The notes under the pieces: generated by a model | Database searches by the model: none | What the model was told of the DNA's origin: nothing | What the model saw: the letters and a program-made list of their open reading frames with translations, nothing else | Shown here: positions 27,282 to 38,025 of the stretch, in pieces | Layout of the letters: every line of letters begins with the position of its first letter | Numbering within the stretch: position 1 is the first letter of the stretch | Program-made: the position numbers and the translations under genes | NCBI RefSeq assembly: GCF_002135315.1 | Contig: NZ_NEGA01000009.1 | Span: 1 to 64,000, forward strand | DNA: 64,000 nucleotides | Direction of reading: 5' to 3' | Source of the DNA: Acinetobacter sp. ANC 3903 | GTDB lineage: Bacteria > Pseudomonadota > Gammaproteobacteria > Pseudomonadales > Moraxellaceae

Positions 27282-27671
27282 ATGAAATTATCTCTATTCA
27301 AATCTGCTTGTTTCGGTCTATTCACTACTGCACTCATGACACTTTCTGTGACCCATGCAGCCACGCAAAAAGATGAAAATATTGAAGTTACTCCGCTAGA
27401 AAAAGTCACCCAGCAGGAACTGGCAGCTATTTATGTACTTTCAGAAGTATGCCCAGGATTAGTGAAAGATCAGGCTAAATTTGAACAAGGTTATGCAAAG
27501 CTGGCACAGGAATATTTACCGGCAGAAAAAAATGCAGTTTCCAGCTTGGCCAAACTCAGTAAAGAGAAAAAATTTAAGTCTATTTTATCCGAAGCACGAA
27601 CAGATGCAAAAAAAGCGGGAGACGCAAAAAACCTGGAAATTTGCCAGGAACTCACCACATATAGCAAATAA
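27282..27671 (+). CDS. Small secreted protein, paralogue 2 (MCR_0457-like)
   Basis: A 129-aa protein with a signal peptide ending in THAA. It shares with the gene at 26675 the order SEVCPGLV, QAKFEQ, EYL, SILSEARTDAKK and a final cysteine (EICQELTTY). Identity is modest, so the duplication is old or the two came in separately. The intervening terminator suggests separate transcription. Both cysteines are kept in both copies, consistent with a disulfide in the periplasm. Function unknown. Confidence 0.72.
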   Translation: MKLSLFKSACFGLFTTALMTLSVTHAATQKDENIEVTPLEKVTQQELAAIYVLSEVCPGLVKDQAKFEQGYAKLAQEYLPAEKNAVSSLAKLSKEKKFKSILSEARTDAKKAGDAKNLEICQELTTYSK

Positions 27672-27789
27672 CACAAATTGGTTACAATACTTTTGAAATA
27701 AGCTGATTTCCCCCATAGAAGTCAGCTTTGCTTTGTCCTAAAATGCAAAGCTCTTTGTGCTTATTATTAAGATATTGGAACCACCCAGA

Positions 27790-28938
27790 ATGACCCACAA
27801 AAGCGCCCTTGCTGCATTATTACTATTGCCGAGCTTCACATACGCAGCAACTGTCTTATCTGCACCACCAGAACTCAATAATAAATCTTATGTTTTAATG
27901 GATTATGAGACAGGGCAAATCCTCGCATCAAAAAATGAAAATGAAAAACTTGCTCCTGCTTCAATGACCAAGATGATGACCAGTTACCTCGTCGAACAAA
28001 AGTTATTGAGTGGCGATCTCACTGAAAATGAAAAAGTTCGTATGAACGAATCTGCGTGGTGTCGTGGTAGCAGTACAGAATCATGTATGTATGTACCGCT
28101 GAACGGCACTGCAACAGCACTGGAAATGCTGCGCGGAATTATCATTCAGTCTGGTAATGATGCCTCTAAAGCGATGGCAGAACATATTGCCGGCAATGAA
28201 GGCACTTTTGCCCACATGATGAATGAAGAAGCAAAGCGTATTGGCATGACCAATACCAGCTTTATCAATGCAACAGGTATGCCTGCCGAAGGTCACTACT
28301 CGACTGCTAAAGATATGGCAACTCTTGCGCAACATATCATTCATGACAGCTCAAAGTACTATCCAATCTATTCTGAAAAAGAATTCACTTTTAACGGTAT
28401 TAAGCAAGGTAACCGTAATGCATTACTTTATACCGACCCAAGTGTGGATGGTTTAAAAACAGGTCATACTGAAGAAGCCGGTTATTGCTTAACGACTTCA
28501 GCTAAACGTGGTCCAATGCGTTTAATTTCAGTGATTTTTGGTGCACCGAGCATGAACGAGCGTGCATCACAAACACGTGAACTTTTAGCTTGGGGTTATG
28601 CAAGCTTTGAAACCGTAAAAGTTCAACCTGCAAACCAGGTTTTGGCTAAATCAAAAGTTTGGTACGGTAAAAGCAATGATGTTCAAATTGGCCTACCTGA
28701 AAACTTTAACGTGACCATGCCTAAAGGCGAAGCCAATGCCATTAAAACTCAATTGGTTGTACAACCTAAACTGACTGCACCTTTGAAAAAAGGTCAAGTG
28801 GTTGGTAAATATGTAGCCACTTTAAATGGTAAAGTAATTGCTGAAAAACCACTGGTTGCCCTTCAAGCCGTTGAAGAAGCTGGTTTCTTTGCAAAAATGA
28901 TTGACCACATCAAACAATTCTTTAGCAACTTATTCTAA
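27790..28938 (+). CDS. dacC: D-alanyl-D-alanine carboxypeptidase PBP5/6
   Basis: A 382-aa low-molecular-mass penicillin-binding protein that trims the terminal D-Ala from stem peptides. After the signal peptide (ending SFTYAA) come the three motifs of the S11 family: SMTK (Ser58-Lys61), SGN (121-123) and KTG (223-225). A beta-rich C-terminal domain and an amphipathic C-terminal helix (FAKMIDHIKQFFSNLF) anchor it to the inner membrane. The start at 27790 is used because it begins the signal peptide. In Acinetobacter this protein is called DacC or PBP5/6. Confidence 0.95.
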   Translation: MTHKSALAALLLLPSFTYAATVLSAPPELNNKSYVLMDYETGQILASKNENEKLAPASMTKMMTSYLVEQKLLSGDLTENEKVRMNESAWCRGSSTESCMYVPLNGTATALEMLRGIIIQSGNDASKAMAEHIAGNEGTFAHMMNEEAKRIGMTNTSFINATGMPAEGHYSTAKDMATLAQHIIHDSSKYYPIYSEKEFTFNGIKQGNRNALLYTDPSVDGLKTGHTEEAGYCLTTSAKRGPMRLISVIFGAPSMNERASQTRELLAWGYASFETVKVQPANQVLAKSKVWYGKSNDVQIGLPENFNVTMPKGEANAIKTQLVVQPKLTAPLKKGQVVGKYVATLNGKVIAEKPLVALQAVEEAGFFAKMIDHIKQFFSNLF

Positions 28939-28960
28939 GTTTAACTTTTAAACTTAGACC

Positions 28961-28993
28961 AAAGCATCCCTACCTCGGTTTGGATGCTTTTTT
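28961..28993 (+). terminator. dacC terminator
   Basis: AAGCATCC pairs with GGATGCTT, followed by a T run. Confidence 0.82.
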
Positions 28994-29034
28994 ATTTTAT
29001 AATTCCTGCAAACCTCGATCACTGCATACTCAAT

Positions 29035-29565
29035 ATGAAAAAGAACATTCGACCTTATTTAAATCAGCATCCTAAAATTGATGCCACTTGCTACGTTGAT
29101 GAAATGTCCATAGTGATTGGTGAAGTCAGTTTAGCGGAAAATGTTTCGGTATGGCCTTTTGCCGTGATTCGTGGTGATGTCAATCATATTCGTATTGGCA
29201 AGAACTCCAATGTTCAGGATCATGCCATGCTGCATGTCAGCCATAAAAAAGCCGACAAGCCCGAAGGCTCGCCACTGATTATTGGTGAGGATGTCACCAT
29301 TGGCCATCATGTGACATTACATGGCTGTACTATTGGCAACCGTGTTTTGATCGGCATCAACAGCATTATTCTGGATGATGTAGTAATTCCAGATGATGTG
29401 ATGATTGGCGCAGGCACGCTTGTTCCACCCGGAAAAGTTCTGGAAAGTGGCTGGTTATATGTAGGTAGTCCTGCGAAGAAAGCCCGTCCCCTGACTGAAA
29501 AGGAAATAGCATTTTTACCCTACTCAGCACAGAATTATGTGAAGGTTTCGGGGAATTATAAGTAA
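29035..29565 (+). CDS. Gamma carbonic anhydrase family protein
   Basis: A 176-aa left-handed beta-helix protein with hexapeptide repeats (for example IGEDVTIGHHVTLHG). The metal-binding histidines of the gamma class are visible in DHAMLHVSH and IGHHVTLHG. Related to E. coli YrdA and CaiE. Activity as carbonic anhydrase is proven for few members. The frame opens at 28984 inside the dacC terminator, so the ATG at 29035 (MKKNIRPYLN) is the probable start. Confidence 0.88.
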   Translation: MKKNIRPYLNQHPKIDATCYVDEMSIVIGEVSLAENVSVWPFAVIRGDVNHIRIGKNSNVQDHAMLHVSHKKADKPEGSPLIIGEDVTIGHHVTLHGCTIGNRVLIGINSIILDDVVIPDDVMIGAGTLVPPGKVLESGWLYVGSPAKKARPLTEKEIAFLPYSAQNYVKVSGNYK

Positions 29566-29585
29566 AATTTGCACCCAATTTTAGA

Positions 29586-29648
29586 AATAAGCAAAATAGG
29601 AATCTATCTTGCTTATTCTTTCACTTAAGAATTACTTTCTTAAGTGAA
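29586..29648. terminator. Two adjacent inverted repeats between carbonic anhydrase and HEPN-type gene
   Basis: First hairpin: AATAAGCAA and TTGCTTATT with an inner ATAG/CTAT pairing (29588-29614). Second: TTCACTTAAGAA (29620-29631) and TTCTTAAGTGAA (29637-29648), a 12-bp perfect stem that overlaps the stop codon of the minus-strand gene. They act at least as a convergent terminator and may mark the edge of an insertion. Confidence 0.6.
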
Positions 29649-31388
29649 CAATAGTTTACCCGTAAAATAAATAGATCGTGCGAAGTTATCAATTAATTGT
29701 TCGCCTTGCCTTAGATAAGATTGATTAGTATCTATCTCCGCTAATTCAAAAGCTTCCCCAATTTTTGATCCCGCAGTATGGGCATCACCATTTCTCATAT
29801 CGTATACACCAGCAATAACTCCAAAAACCATACGAGCTTTCTCATGTCCAATCTTATCAGCCAATATACTTTCGAGTAGTTTATTAGAACCAAGCTGATC
29901 TTTTGATTTATGAGTTGAAACCTGCTTTAGATTTCCCTTATTTAAACGCTCTGAAAAAAAGCGGATCATTTCTTTTGCTAGTCTTAATAATGAAGCTTCA
30001 TCTTTACTAGAAAAACGTGAAACTATTTTATAAAAATCTTCTTCATTTACATCATGTAAAAATAAATTCAGTTTATATTTATTATAAAATGATTTCTCTA
30101 AAAAATGAGTTATTTGGAATAAGTTAACTTCTGGAGCACGAGTAGAAGCTGGCTGTGCCTCCACCTGAGACATTAATAGCTCTGTAGAAACTTTCCCATC
30201 AGGAACTACATTATGACTAGCCCAAATGTGTTGTTCCCAAGAGTTTAGCCGGGCAATATCGTATGCATATACAGTAATATAATCAGAGCCATTTATGCCA
30301 AAATGCGTTCTGTGCATTGAAGTAGATTGAATATAACCAGTTTCCTTTGTATACCACCAAAGAGAAAATCCTCTATAGCTAAGTAATTCATTTACGACGG
30401 ATGATCGAAACCACAACCAACGCCCAATATCTTCGTTATTCAACTCATGCGATCTTTTTCTTGTACTATCAGTTTCAACTATAAAATTTGGTAGATCATC
30501 ATCCAAATCTCCCCGAACTCTAATGCTTTTTTTATTATGATGTATCCATTCATCTCTCCAAAATTCTCCTTCTACCCTTACCCCCTCATATCCACCATGA
30601 TAACCTTCTCCACTTTCATATTCTGTATTCTCATCATTTTCTTGCCCCATTATTGGTGCATCGTCTTGTACATCAACATCAGTTCTCCAAACTCTCATAG
30701 ATGCCCAAGTTCCTCCAAAAATACCTTCTATATTACGAATTAAAAGCTCATATCTACCGTTATCTCTTTCTTCTTGTGTATTTTCTAAAGCACTATAATC
30801 ACTATCTTCTAGTGTTTGTACATTTTCGACCCTTTGGCGATAATAAGAGAGACGTAAAGTTAAATTTCTAGCGGCTAAATAATCAATTAAAAAAGCTCTT
30901 TTGATTTCTATGAGTACATGATTACCATTGTCATCTAATACTTCACGGACTACTTCTACAAAATTTTCTTCGGGTCTTACCCAACTGTTTCCTTCTTTAA
31001 TCAACCCAAGAGCTACTACTAGATCAGGATTTAGTATCCATTGTTTTTTATCAACTACCGGTTGAGAATAACTAAAAACAAGATGAAGACCTATTGGCTC
31101 TTTATCAGAATATTCGTATTCCTCGATAGATGAATAATAACCACCATCATAAACATAAGGTCGCGTTTCACAACCTATTCCTATCTGCCCCCAACTTAGT
31201 TTTTCAGCTAACCCTAGCTGATCTTTAGGAAAAGCAACTGATCCACATCCGAAATACTCTTCTTCATATCCAATTCTTTTTATATTTCCAGTTTCATTAG
31301 TCTGAGATGCTCTAAGAGGTACCCAAGTTGCTTTATCAAAAAAGCGACGAGTTTCATTCTTGAGTAAAATCCAATCAACCTTATTCAT
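29640..31388 (-). CDS. Accessory protein with HEPN-like Rx4H motif
   Basis: A 582-aa protein of unknown family. The first 400 residues are rich in aromatic and acidic residues, with a very acidic stretch near 250-270 (QENDENTEYESGEG). The C-terminal third is helical and ends with VYDMRNGDAHTAGSKI: Arg532 and His537 form RxxxxH, the hallmark of HEPN ribonuclease-like domains found in toxins and abortive-infection proteins. The gene is AT-rich compared with its neighbours and stands alone, reversed, between the carbonic anhydrase gene and nudJ-mnmA-hflD-purB. A defence role is an inference from the motif and setting. A full HEPN fold has not been shown. Confidence 0.6.
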   Translation of the reverse strand: MNKVDWILLKNETRRFFDKATWVPLRASQTNETGNIKRIGYEEEYFGCGSVAFPKDQLGLAEKLSWGQIGIGCETRPYVYDGGYYSSIEEYEYSDKEPIGLHLVFSYSQPVVDKKQWILNPDLVVALGLIKEGNSWVRPEENFVEVVREVLDDNGNHVLIEIKRAFLIDYLAARNLTLRLSYYRQRVENVQTLEDSDYSALENTQEERDNGRYELLIRNIEGIFGGTWASMRVWRTDVDVQDDAPIMGQENDENTEYESGEGYHGGYEGVRVEGEFWRDEWIHHNKKSIRVRGDLDDDLPNFIVETDSTRKRSHELNNEDIGRWLWFRSSVVNELLSYRGFSLWWYTKETGYIQSTSMHRTHFGINGSDYITVYAYDIARLNSWEQHIWASHNVVPDGKVSTELLMSQVEAQPASTRAPEVNLFQITHFLEKSFYNKYKLNLFLHDVNEEDFYKIVSRFSSKDEASLLRLAKEMIRFFSERLNKGNLKQVSTHKSKDQLGSNKLLESILADKIGHEKARMVFGVIAGVYDMRNGDAHTAGSKIGEAFELAEIDTNQSYLRQGEQLIDNFARSIYFTGKLLFT

Positions 31389-31539
31389 ACTCTCCCCCTG
31401 AAAATTATTAATATTAAAAAGTATTTGAATTATTCATTTCAAAAGCCTATATCAAAACCAAGTAAAGAAACACCCTCCCATCATAGCCACCACGCTCTAA
31501 ATTTTGTAGAATAGCGGTTTTCCCTCATGGTGCTTTTTT

Positions 31540-32025
31540 ATGACCGCCTGGACTGCTCACGTTACTGTCGCCACCGTTATTGAAAAAAACGGAAAATTCC
31601 TGTTTGTTGAAGAACATACGGCTGGTGTAACGCACACGGTCTATAATCAGCCTGCAGGTCATGTCGAGTGTGGGGAAACCTTAATAGATGCGGCTATTCG
31701 CGAAACCATGGAAGAAACCGGGCATGCCATAGCAGTAGATTCCCTGCTTGGCATCTATACCTATACCCCGCCCATGTTTCCAGACCGTACCTATTTCAGA
31801 TTTTGCTTTTTAGCACATGTACTGGAATACTTTCCAGAAGCTGAACTGGACAAAGGCATTGTCGGCCCACAATGGATGACGCTGGATGAATTGCTCGAAA
31901 CGGGTCGTGCACGTAGTCCCCTAGTCATTAAAGCCGTCAAAGATGCCCTTTCAGGTCAGAAATATCCTTTATCGCTCGTTTATGAGCACCAAAACTCTCC
32001 CTTAATTTCAAATTTGGATGCTTAA
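31540..32025 (+). CDS. nudJ: NUDIX hydrolase (NudJ-like)
   Basis: A 161-aa NUDIX phosphatase. The Nudix box is complete: G40-HVECGE then RETMEETG (54-61). In E. coli, NudJ hydrolyses thiamine pyrophosphate precursors and nucleoside di- and triphosphates and lies before mnmA, hflD and purB, exactly as here. The stop overlaps an upstream possible mnmA start, so the genes form one operon. Confidence 0.92.
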   Translation: MTAWTAHVTVATVIEKNGKFLFVEEHTAGVTHTVYNQPAGHVECGETLIDAAIRETMEETGHAIAVDSLLGIYTYTPPMFPDRTYFRFCFLAHVLEYFPEAELDKGIVGPQWMTLDELLETGRARSPLVIKAVKDALSGQKYPLSLVYEHQNSPLISNLDA

Positions 32026-32029
32026 TCCT

Positions 32030-33163
32030 ATGCAACAACGTGTCATCGTCGGTATGTCTGGTGGTGTAGATTCTTCTGTTTCTGCAGCACTTCTTCTTCA
32101 ACAAGGTTATCAGGTTGAAGGGCTTTTCATGAAGAACTGGGAAGAAGATGACGGCACGGAATACTGCACGGCAATGGAAGATCTGGCCGATGCCCAAGCC
32201 GTGTGCGACAAGATTGGCATTAAACTGCATACCGCCAATTTTGCCATGGAATATTGGGATCGTGTATTTGAGCATTTTTTACAGGAATATGCCGCAGGTC
32301 GTACCCCAAACCCAGACATTTTATGTAATAAAGAAATCAAATTCCGTGCCTTCTTAGACCATGCCGTGAACCTGGGTGCAGACTTTATTGCTACCGGTCA
32401 TTATTGCCGTCGCGGTAAAACTAAAACCAATTCGCGTGGTGAAGAATACGCACCGTTATTACGTGGATTTGACAATAACAAAGACCAGACTTACTTCCTG
32501 CATGCCGTGCATGGTCGTGAAATTAACAAGACCTTGTTCCCTGTGGGCGAAATTGAAAAACCTGAAGTTCGTCGTATTGCTGAAGAATTAGGTCTCGCGA
32601 CTGCAAAGAAAAAAGACTCCACCGGGATCTGTTTTATTGGTGAACGTCGTTTTAATGACTTCTTAAAGCAGTATTTACCTGCCCAACCCGGAAAAATCCT
32701 GCTGGATAACGGTAAAGAGGTTGGTGAACATCACGGCTTAATGTACTATACGCTCGGTCAACGCGGTGGTATCGGTTTGGGTGGCCTTAAAGGTGCAGCC
32801 GAAGGTGCCTGGTTTGTGCTTTATAAAGATATTGAAAACAACCGCCTTGTTATTGGTCAGGGTCATGAACATCCACTGATGCAAAGTACTATACTTTGGA
32901 GTGAAGCGATTGACTGGGTGGCGGGTGAGCAGGATATTCCGGAAACAGGTTTCCGCTGTACCGCCAAAACCCGTTATCGCCAGCCCGATCAAGGTTGTAT
33001 TATTTATAAAGACAGCGATATGCCAAATGGTGTACGCGTTGAATTTGACGAACCGCAACGTGCGGTGACTCCAGGACAAAGTGTAGTGTTCTACGCAGAT
33101 GAAGTTTGTTTAGGCGGTGGTGTGATTCATCATACCAATGCCCCTAAACCTGATTTTATTTAA
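32030..33163 (+). CDS. mnmA: tRNA-specific 2-thiouridylase MnmA
   Basis: A 377-aa enzyme that adds the 2-thio group to U34 of Lys, Glu and Gln tRNAs. The PP-loop SGGVDS is at 10-15. The catalytic cysteines are Cys99 (PDILCNKE) and Cys201 (GICFIGE). I chose the ATG at 32030 ([12 protein letters not shown]) by family alignment; an ATG four codons earlier overlaps the nudJ stop. Second gene of the nudJ-mnmA-hflD-purB cluster. Confidence 0.96.
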   Translation: MQQRVIVGMSGGVDSSVSAALLLQQGYQVEGLFMKNWEEDDGTEYCTAMEDLADAQAVCDKIGIKLHTANFAMEYWDRVFEHFLQEYAAGRTPNPDILCNKEIKFRAFLDHAVNLGADFIATGHYCRRGKTKTNSRGEEYAPLLRGFDNNKDQTYFLHAVHGREINKTLFPVGEIEKPEVRRIAEELGLATAKKKDSTGICFIGERRFNDFLKQYLPAQPGKILLDNGKEVGEHHGLMYYTLGQRGGIGLGGLKGAAEGAWFVLYKDIENNRLVIGQGHEHPLMQSTILWSEAIDWVAGEQDIPETGFRCTAKTRYRQPDQGCIIYKDSDMPNGVRVEFDEPQRAVTPGQSVVFYADEVCLGGGVIHHTNAPKPDFI

Positions 33164-33178
33164 AAGGAAGCGACAGGC

Positions 33179-33910
33179 ATGGCTGAGTTACCCTTTCAAC
33201 AGCCTCAGACTTTGAATGTACGTCAGAACCGTGCTTTGGCGTTGGCAGCTGTGTTTCAATCGACACAGCTGACCCATATGACGGCCATGTCGGGACAGCA
33301 GAGTATTGGCGAAAATGGGAGCTTCTATCTGGAGCAACTGATTAAAGCCAGCCTGAACATCCGCCCTACCGCCAATGAATCCTGTCAAACCTTAGACTTC
33401 TTTAATCAACTTGCCGATATTTCCCTCGGTTTAAAAACCTTAGAAAGCAGTATTACCCAGCCTTTTAATAGCTCTCCCAAATCCCGCTTACCCAAACTCT
33501 CTAATGCCAAACTGCCAATGAGTTACGCCATGGCATTGTTACAGTTAGAGAAAAAAGTCTATAGCAATCCCAAATTTGTTGAAATCATTGAACAATCACA
33601 ACAAAAAATTCTAAAACAGCTGTCTTTTTTCGATAATAACTATCTGCATCCCAGCATTATTGCCAACCTTGCCCAAACCTATATCGACACCGCGGGACAA
33701 ATTAACCCCCGCATTATGGTCAAGGGCAATGCCGAAGCATTTAAAGATAGTGCCCATACCAACCGAATACGCGCTTCCCTGTTTACTGGCCTGCAACTGG
33801 CGCACTTGTGGCGTCAGCTCGGAGGCAGTTCATGGGGCATGATTTTCAGTAAGCGTAAGCTACTCCAAGATATTCAAGATCTTGCTCGTTTACAGTATCA
33901 GGTGGTTTAA
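33179..33910 (+). CDS. hflD: HflD homologue
   Basis: A 243-aa, mainly helical protein. In E. coli HflD binds the lambda CII protein and affects lysogeny; its ordinary cellular role is not known. The assignment rests on weak sequence features ([10 protein letters not shown].. near the start and [11 protein letters not shown].. at the end) and on position between mnmA and purB. The gene is longer than the E. coli version (about 213 aa). The gap to mnmA is 15 bases with an AAGGAAG ribosome site. Confidence 0.88.
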   Translation: MAELPFQQPQTLNVRQNRALALAAVFQSTQLTHMTAMSGQQSIGENGSFYLEQLIKASLNIRPTANESCQTLDFFNQLADISLGLKTLESSITQPFNSSPKSRLPKLSNAKLPMSYAMALLQLEKKVYSNPKFVEIIEQSQQKILKQLSFFDNNYLHPSIIANLAQTYIDTAGQINPRIMVKGNAEAFKDSAHTNRIRASLFTGLQLAHLWRQLGGSSWGMIFSKRKLLQDIQDLARLQYQVV

Positions 33911-33957
33911 CTGATGTTGTTCGAGCTTTCTGTTTTACGTTTAATTCCAAAGTTTAA

Positions 33958-35355
<1,398 letters not shown>

Positions 35356-35369
35356 TTCGAAATAAATCT

Positions 35370-35398
35370 AAAAAGCGAAGCTTCGGCTTCGCTTTTTT
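35370..35398 (+). terminator. purB terminator
   Basis: GCGAAG and CTTCGC with a CTTCGG loop, A run before and T run after. Confidence 0.92.
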
Positions 35399-35499
35399 AT
35401 TAGAATAGAATCTGTTGATAATTCATCTATGTTTGTAACCACATAAGCCATTGATAAAATTTCAGCACTCCCAATAAAACTTTGCCAATACAAGAAATA

Positions 35500-36180
35500 A
35501 TGATTGAATATCAATTGAACATCAAACACTGGCTTGCACTTGCAGTTATGGCGGTTGCGGTAATCATCGCCAGTATTCGTCCTTTAGAATTTGAAGCATA
35601 TTTAATGCATCAAGCAGGTACAGTGTTTATGCTTGTACTGTTATTGCTTACCCAAAAGAAAATTGGCCTGAGTTTTTACAGTTTTGCGCTTTATCTGGTT
35701 TTTTTACTGATTCATATTGTAGGGGCACATTACCTGTATTCCTATGTGCCCTATAACGAATGGCTCATTCAGCTGTTTAATTTTGACCTTAATCAATCAA
35801 TGGGCTGGTCACGCAATATGTATGACCGTTTGGTGCATCTTGCCTGTGGTGTACTGCTCTTCCCTGTGCTACTGCGGCTGTTTCATGTATGGCTGCCTGA
35901 GGCTAAACCTTTCATGCTGTTTTTATTGGTGGTGCAGTTTATTATGGCCACCAGTTTAATTTATGAATGGCTTGAATGGTGGATTGCCATTGGTTTATCC
36001 CCAGAGGAAGCAGAAAATTATAATGGGCAGCAGGGAGATATATGGGATGCACATAAAGATATGCTGCTTGCAACAGTTGGGGCAGCAGGCTATGGCCTGC
36101 TTGATCTATGCTACTCTTATAAAAGCTTAGCTAAAATACCACAACCAGAAAGTGACCAACACGCCCATTCACAGGACTGA
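35500..36180 (+). CDS. DUF2238 inner-membrane protein (YjdF-like)
   Basis: A 226-aa protein with about six transmembrane helices. The conserved acidic and aromatic motifs YDRLVHLACG, LIYEWLEWW and the late GQQGDIWDAHKDM are those of the DUF2238/YjdF family, whose function is unknown. The ATG at 35500 (MIEYQLNIKHW) is preferred to a TTG six codons upstream. Transcribed alone. Confidence 0.87.
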   Translation: MIEYQLNIKHWLALAVMAVAVIIASIRPLEFEAYLMHQAGTVFMLVLLLLTQKKIGLSFYSFALYLVFLLIHIVGAHYLYSYVPYNEWLIQLFNFDLNQSMGWSRNMYDRLVHLACGVLLFPVLLRLFHVWLPEAKPFMLFLLVVQFIMATSLIYEWLEWWIAIGLSPEEAENYNGQQGDIWDAHKDMLLATVGAAGYGLLDLCYSYKSLAKIPQPESDQHAHSQD

Positions 36181-36742
36181 ATCAAACAGGATGAACTTTG
36201 AATGTAATTCAGTTCCCCAAAACATACCTTTTTCCAGCCATTTTTAAGCAGAACACTATTCAGTGTCAGCGCTGCCAAATGCAGCAATACACTGGCTAAA
36301 AACAGGTTGGCGAATAGTTCATGCACTTCTTTTAAACTGTGGCTATGGGTAGAGTCGGTGAAAAAGCCGGCCAGTACAGTTAAGGGCAGCAAGCAAAAAA
36401 AACAGTATACTCAGCTGAAACAGGCTGGAACTAGCTGTTTTTTAAAAATGCTGGAGAAAGCTATTGTTGTGGCTGCGCCCAATAGCGCTGTACAAATGGC
36501 TTGATCAAATGAAATCGACGACTCACTCCAGAAGGCTGGGTATAGGCAAGTCGAGGCGCAAAAAACTGCCATAAAATTCTTAATATCAAGCTAATACCGA
36601 GTGTATAGCCAAAGGCCATATGCACTTGATGCCATTCTGCTGCATCCTCCGTGAGATAAGCCCCAGTAAAGCTTAACATGATAACAATATGCAAAAACCG
36701 GATCAGTAAATCTGTAGAAGATGTTGTTGTGTCCTGGGCCAT
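36180..36742 (-). pseudogene. Cytochrome b561-type gene, inactivated
   Basis: Reading from 36742, 93 codons match the N-terminal half of a b561-type cytochrome (LLIRFLHIVIML... with a haem-ligand histidine; ILRILWQFFAPR) and end in TAG at 36461-36463. The C-terminal half (LTVLAGFF, HELFANLFLASVLLHLAAL) continues in a shifted frame from about 36392. Between them I can place a nonsense codon and probable single-base insertions in an A6 run and in a run of eight A at 36395-36402 (T on the coding strand). The intact protein would have about 180 residues, with four helices and two b haems. The lesions would have to be multiple, so this is decay, not a sequencing slip. Confidence 0.75.
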
Positions 36743-36816
36743 AAAAAAACCTGTGTTAACAGTATTTTAATTGCAGCCATAGCAGCCTAAGCTGAGTTGA
36801 ATATTAAGACACAGTT

Positions 36817-36846
36817 AAAAAAATGGCGCTCATTAGAGCGCCATTT
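36817..36846 (-). terminator. sohB terminator
   Basis: AATGGCGCT and AGCGCCATT form the stem, with a run of T following on the minus strand. Confidence 0.88.
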
Positions 36847-36869
36847 TAAAATCAGAAGATCATTTTAAA

Positions 36870-37832
36870 TTAAAGCTTAGGATCACGCAGTTGAATAACA
36901 TTCGCACTCGCTTTTGACAACGTTTCCATCACCTTATTCATCACTGCAGGCACCAAGCCATCGGCCATTTGAGCTGCCTGTAAACCCAGTTTCTCACCTA
37001 AAGTTGGTTTACGACGAGTTTCAATCACATATACATCATGCTGTGCCAATAAACCCAACAGATATTCATCAGAGGTTTTTAACTGGTCGACCAAGTTCAA
37101 TTCAAGCGCATCTTTACCATACCAATGCTCCCCGGTTGCCACTTTTTCAACATTCAGTTGGGGACGATATTTTTCCACAAAGTGCTTAAACAGTTCATGG
37201 GTTTGTTGCAACTCTTCTTCAAACTTGGCTTTACCTTCTGCGGTATTTTCACCAAACATGGTCACGGTACGTTTAAACTGACCTGCAGTATAAAGTTCAA
37301 AGTCGATGTGCTTTTCTTTGAGCAGGCGGTTAAAGTTCGGCACTTGTGCAACCACGCCAATTGAACCGACCACAGCAAAAGGTGCAGAGACAATTTCATT
37401 GGCAATACAGGCCATCATATAACCGCCACTGGCTGCAACCTTATCGACACAAATGGTCAGGTTAAAACCGGCATCACGTAAACGAACCAGTTGTGCCGCA
37501 GCCAGACCATAACCATGTACCATGCCACCCGGACTTTCCAGACGCACTACTACGCGGTCACGGCCTGCTTTTGCAGTGGACAAGATCAGGGTAATTTCTT
37601 CACGTAGATTTTCTACTGCAGATGCAGCAGTATCGCCCTTAAAGTCGAGTACATAAATTTTTTGATTATTTTTTTTACGTAAACGTGCTTCTTTGGAAAG
37701 CTGTTGAGTCAGTTGCAATAGTTCAAATTTAGATGCGGTAACTTGTGCAATTTTTTTACGCTGTTCATTTACACGGGCATTTAAATGGCTGATACGGATT
37801 TCAGCAGGCAATTTAGGGTTGTGAAATAACAT
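36870..37832 (-). CDS. sohB: S49 family peptidase SohB
   Basis: A 320-aa member of the signal-peptide-peptidase (protease IV) family. The catalytic pair is Ser135 (VAASGGYMM) and Lys187 (GQFKRTVT), 52 residues apart. LESPGGMVHGYG forms the oxyanion part. Unlike E. coli SohB, the first 50 residues are polar and basic and show no transmembrane helix or signal peptide, so its membrane attachment is unclear. Followed by its own terminator. Confidence 0.9.
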   Translation of the reverse strand: MLFHNPKLPAEIRISHLNARVNEQRKKIAQVTASKFELLQLTQQLSKEARLRKKNNQKIYVLDFKGDTAASAVENLREEITLILSTAKAGRDRVVVRLESPGGMVHGYGLAAAQLVRLRDAGFNLTICVDKVAASGGYMMACIANEIVSAPFAVVGSIGVVAQVPNFNRLLKEKHIDFELYTAGQFKRTVTMFGENTAEGKAKFEEELQQTHELFKHFVEKYRPQLNVEKVATGEHWYGKDALELNLVDQLKTSDEYLLGLLAQHDVYVIETRRKPTLGEKLGLQAAQMADGLVPAVMNKVMETLSKASANVIQLRDPKL

Positions 37833-37983
37833 ACAGATATAAGCTCATTTAATTCATATTTATATTGAATAAGATGTGGGCATTGATGCAAAAATTCAAT
37901 TTATATTTTGCAAATAATTATCATTGATTAAAAACGACAATAAAATAGCTCTAGCTGTATAAATCCATACTTCAGCATAACCA

Positions 37984-38012
37984 TAAAAAAAGAGCCTGAC
38001 GGCCCTTTTTTT
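37984..38012 (-). terminator. pst operon terminator
   Basis: On the minus strand AAAGGGCC pairs with GGCTCTTT (one G-U), a 3-4 base loop and a T run follow. It lies 14 bases past the pstB stop. Confidence 0.8.
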
Positions 38013-38025
38013 ATACACATAAAGA

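Noticed and set aside
29640..31388. Toxin-antitoxin pair
   Set aside because: No second small gene lies next to it on either side.
36117..36742. Two separate small cytochrome-like genes
   Set aside because: The halves match N- and C-terminal parts of one family, and the joint shows a stop codon and homopolymer frameshifts.
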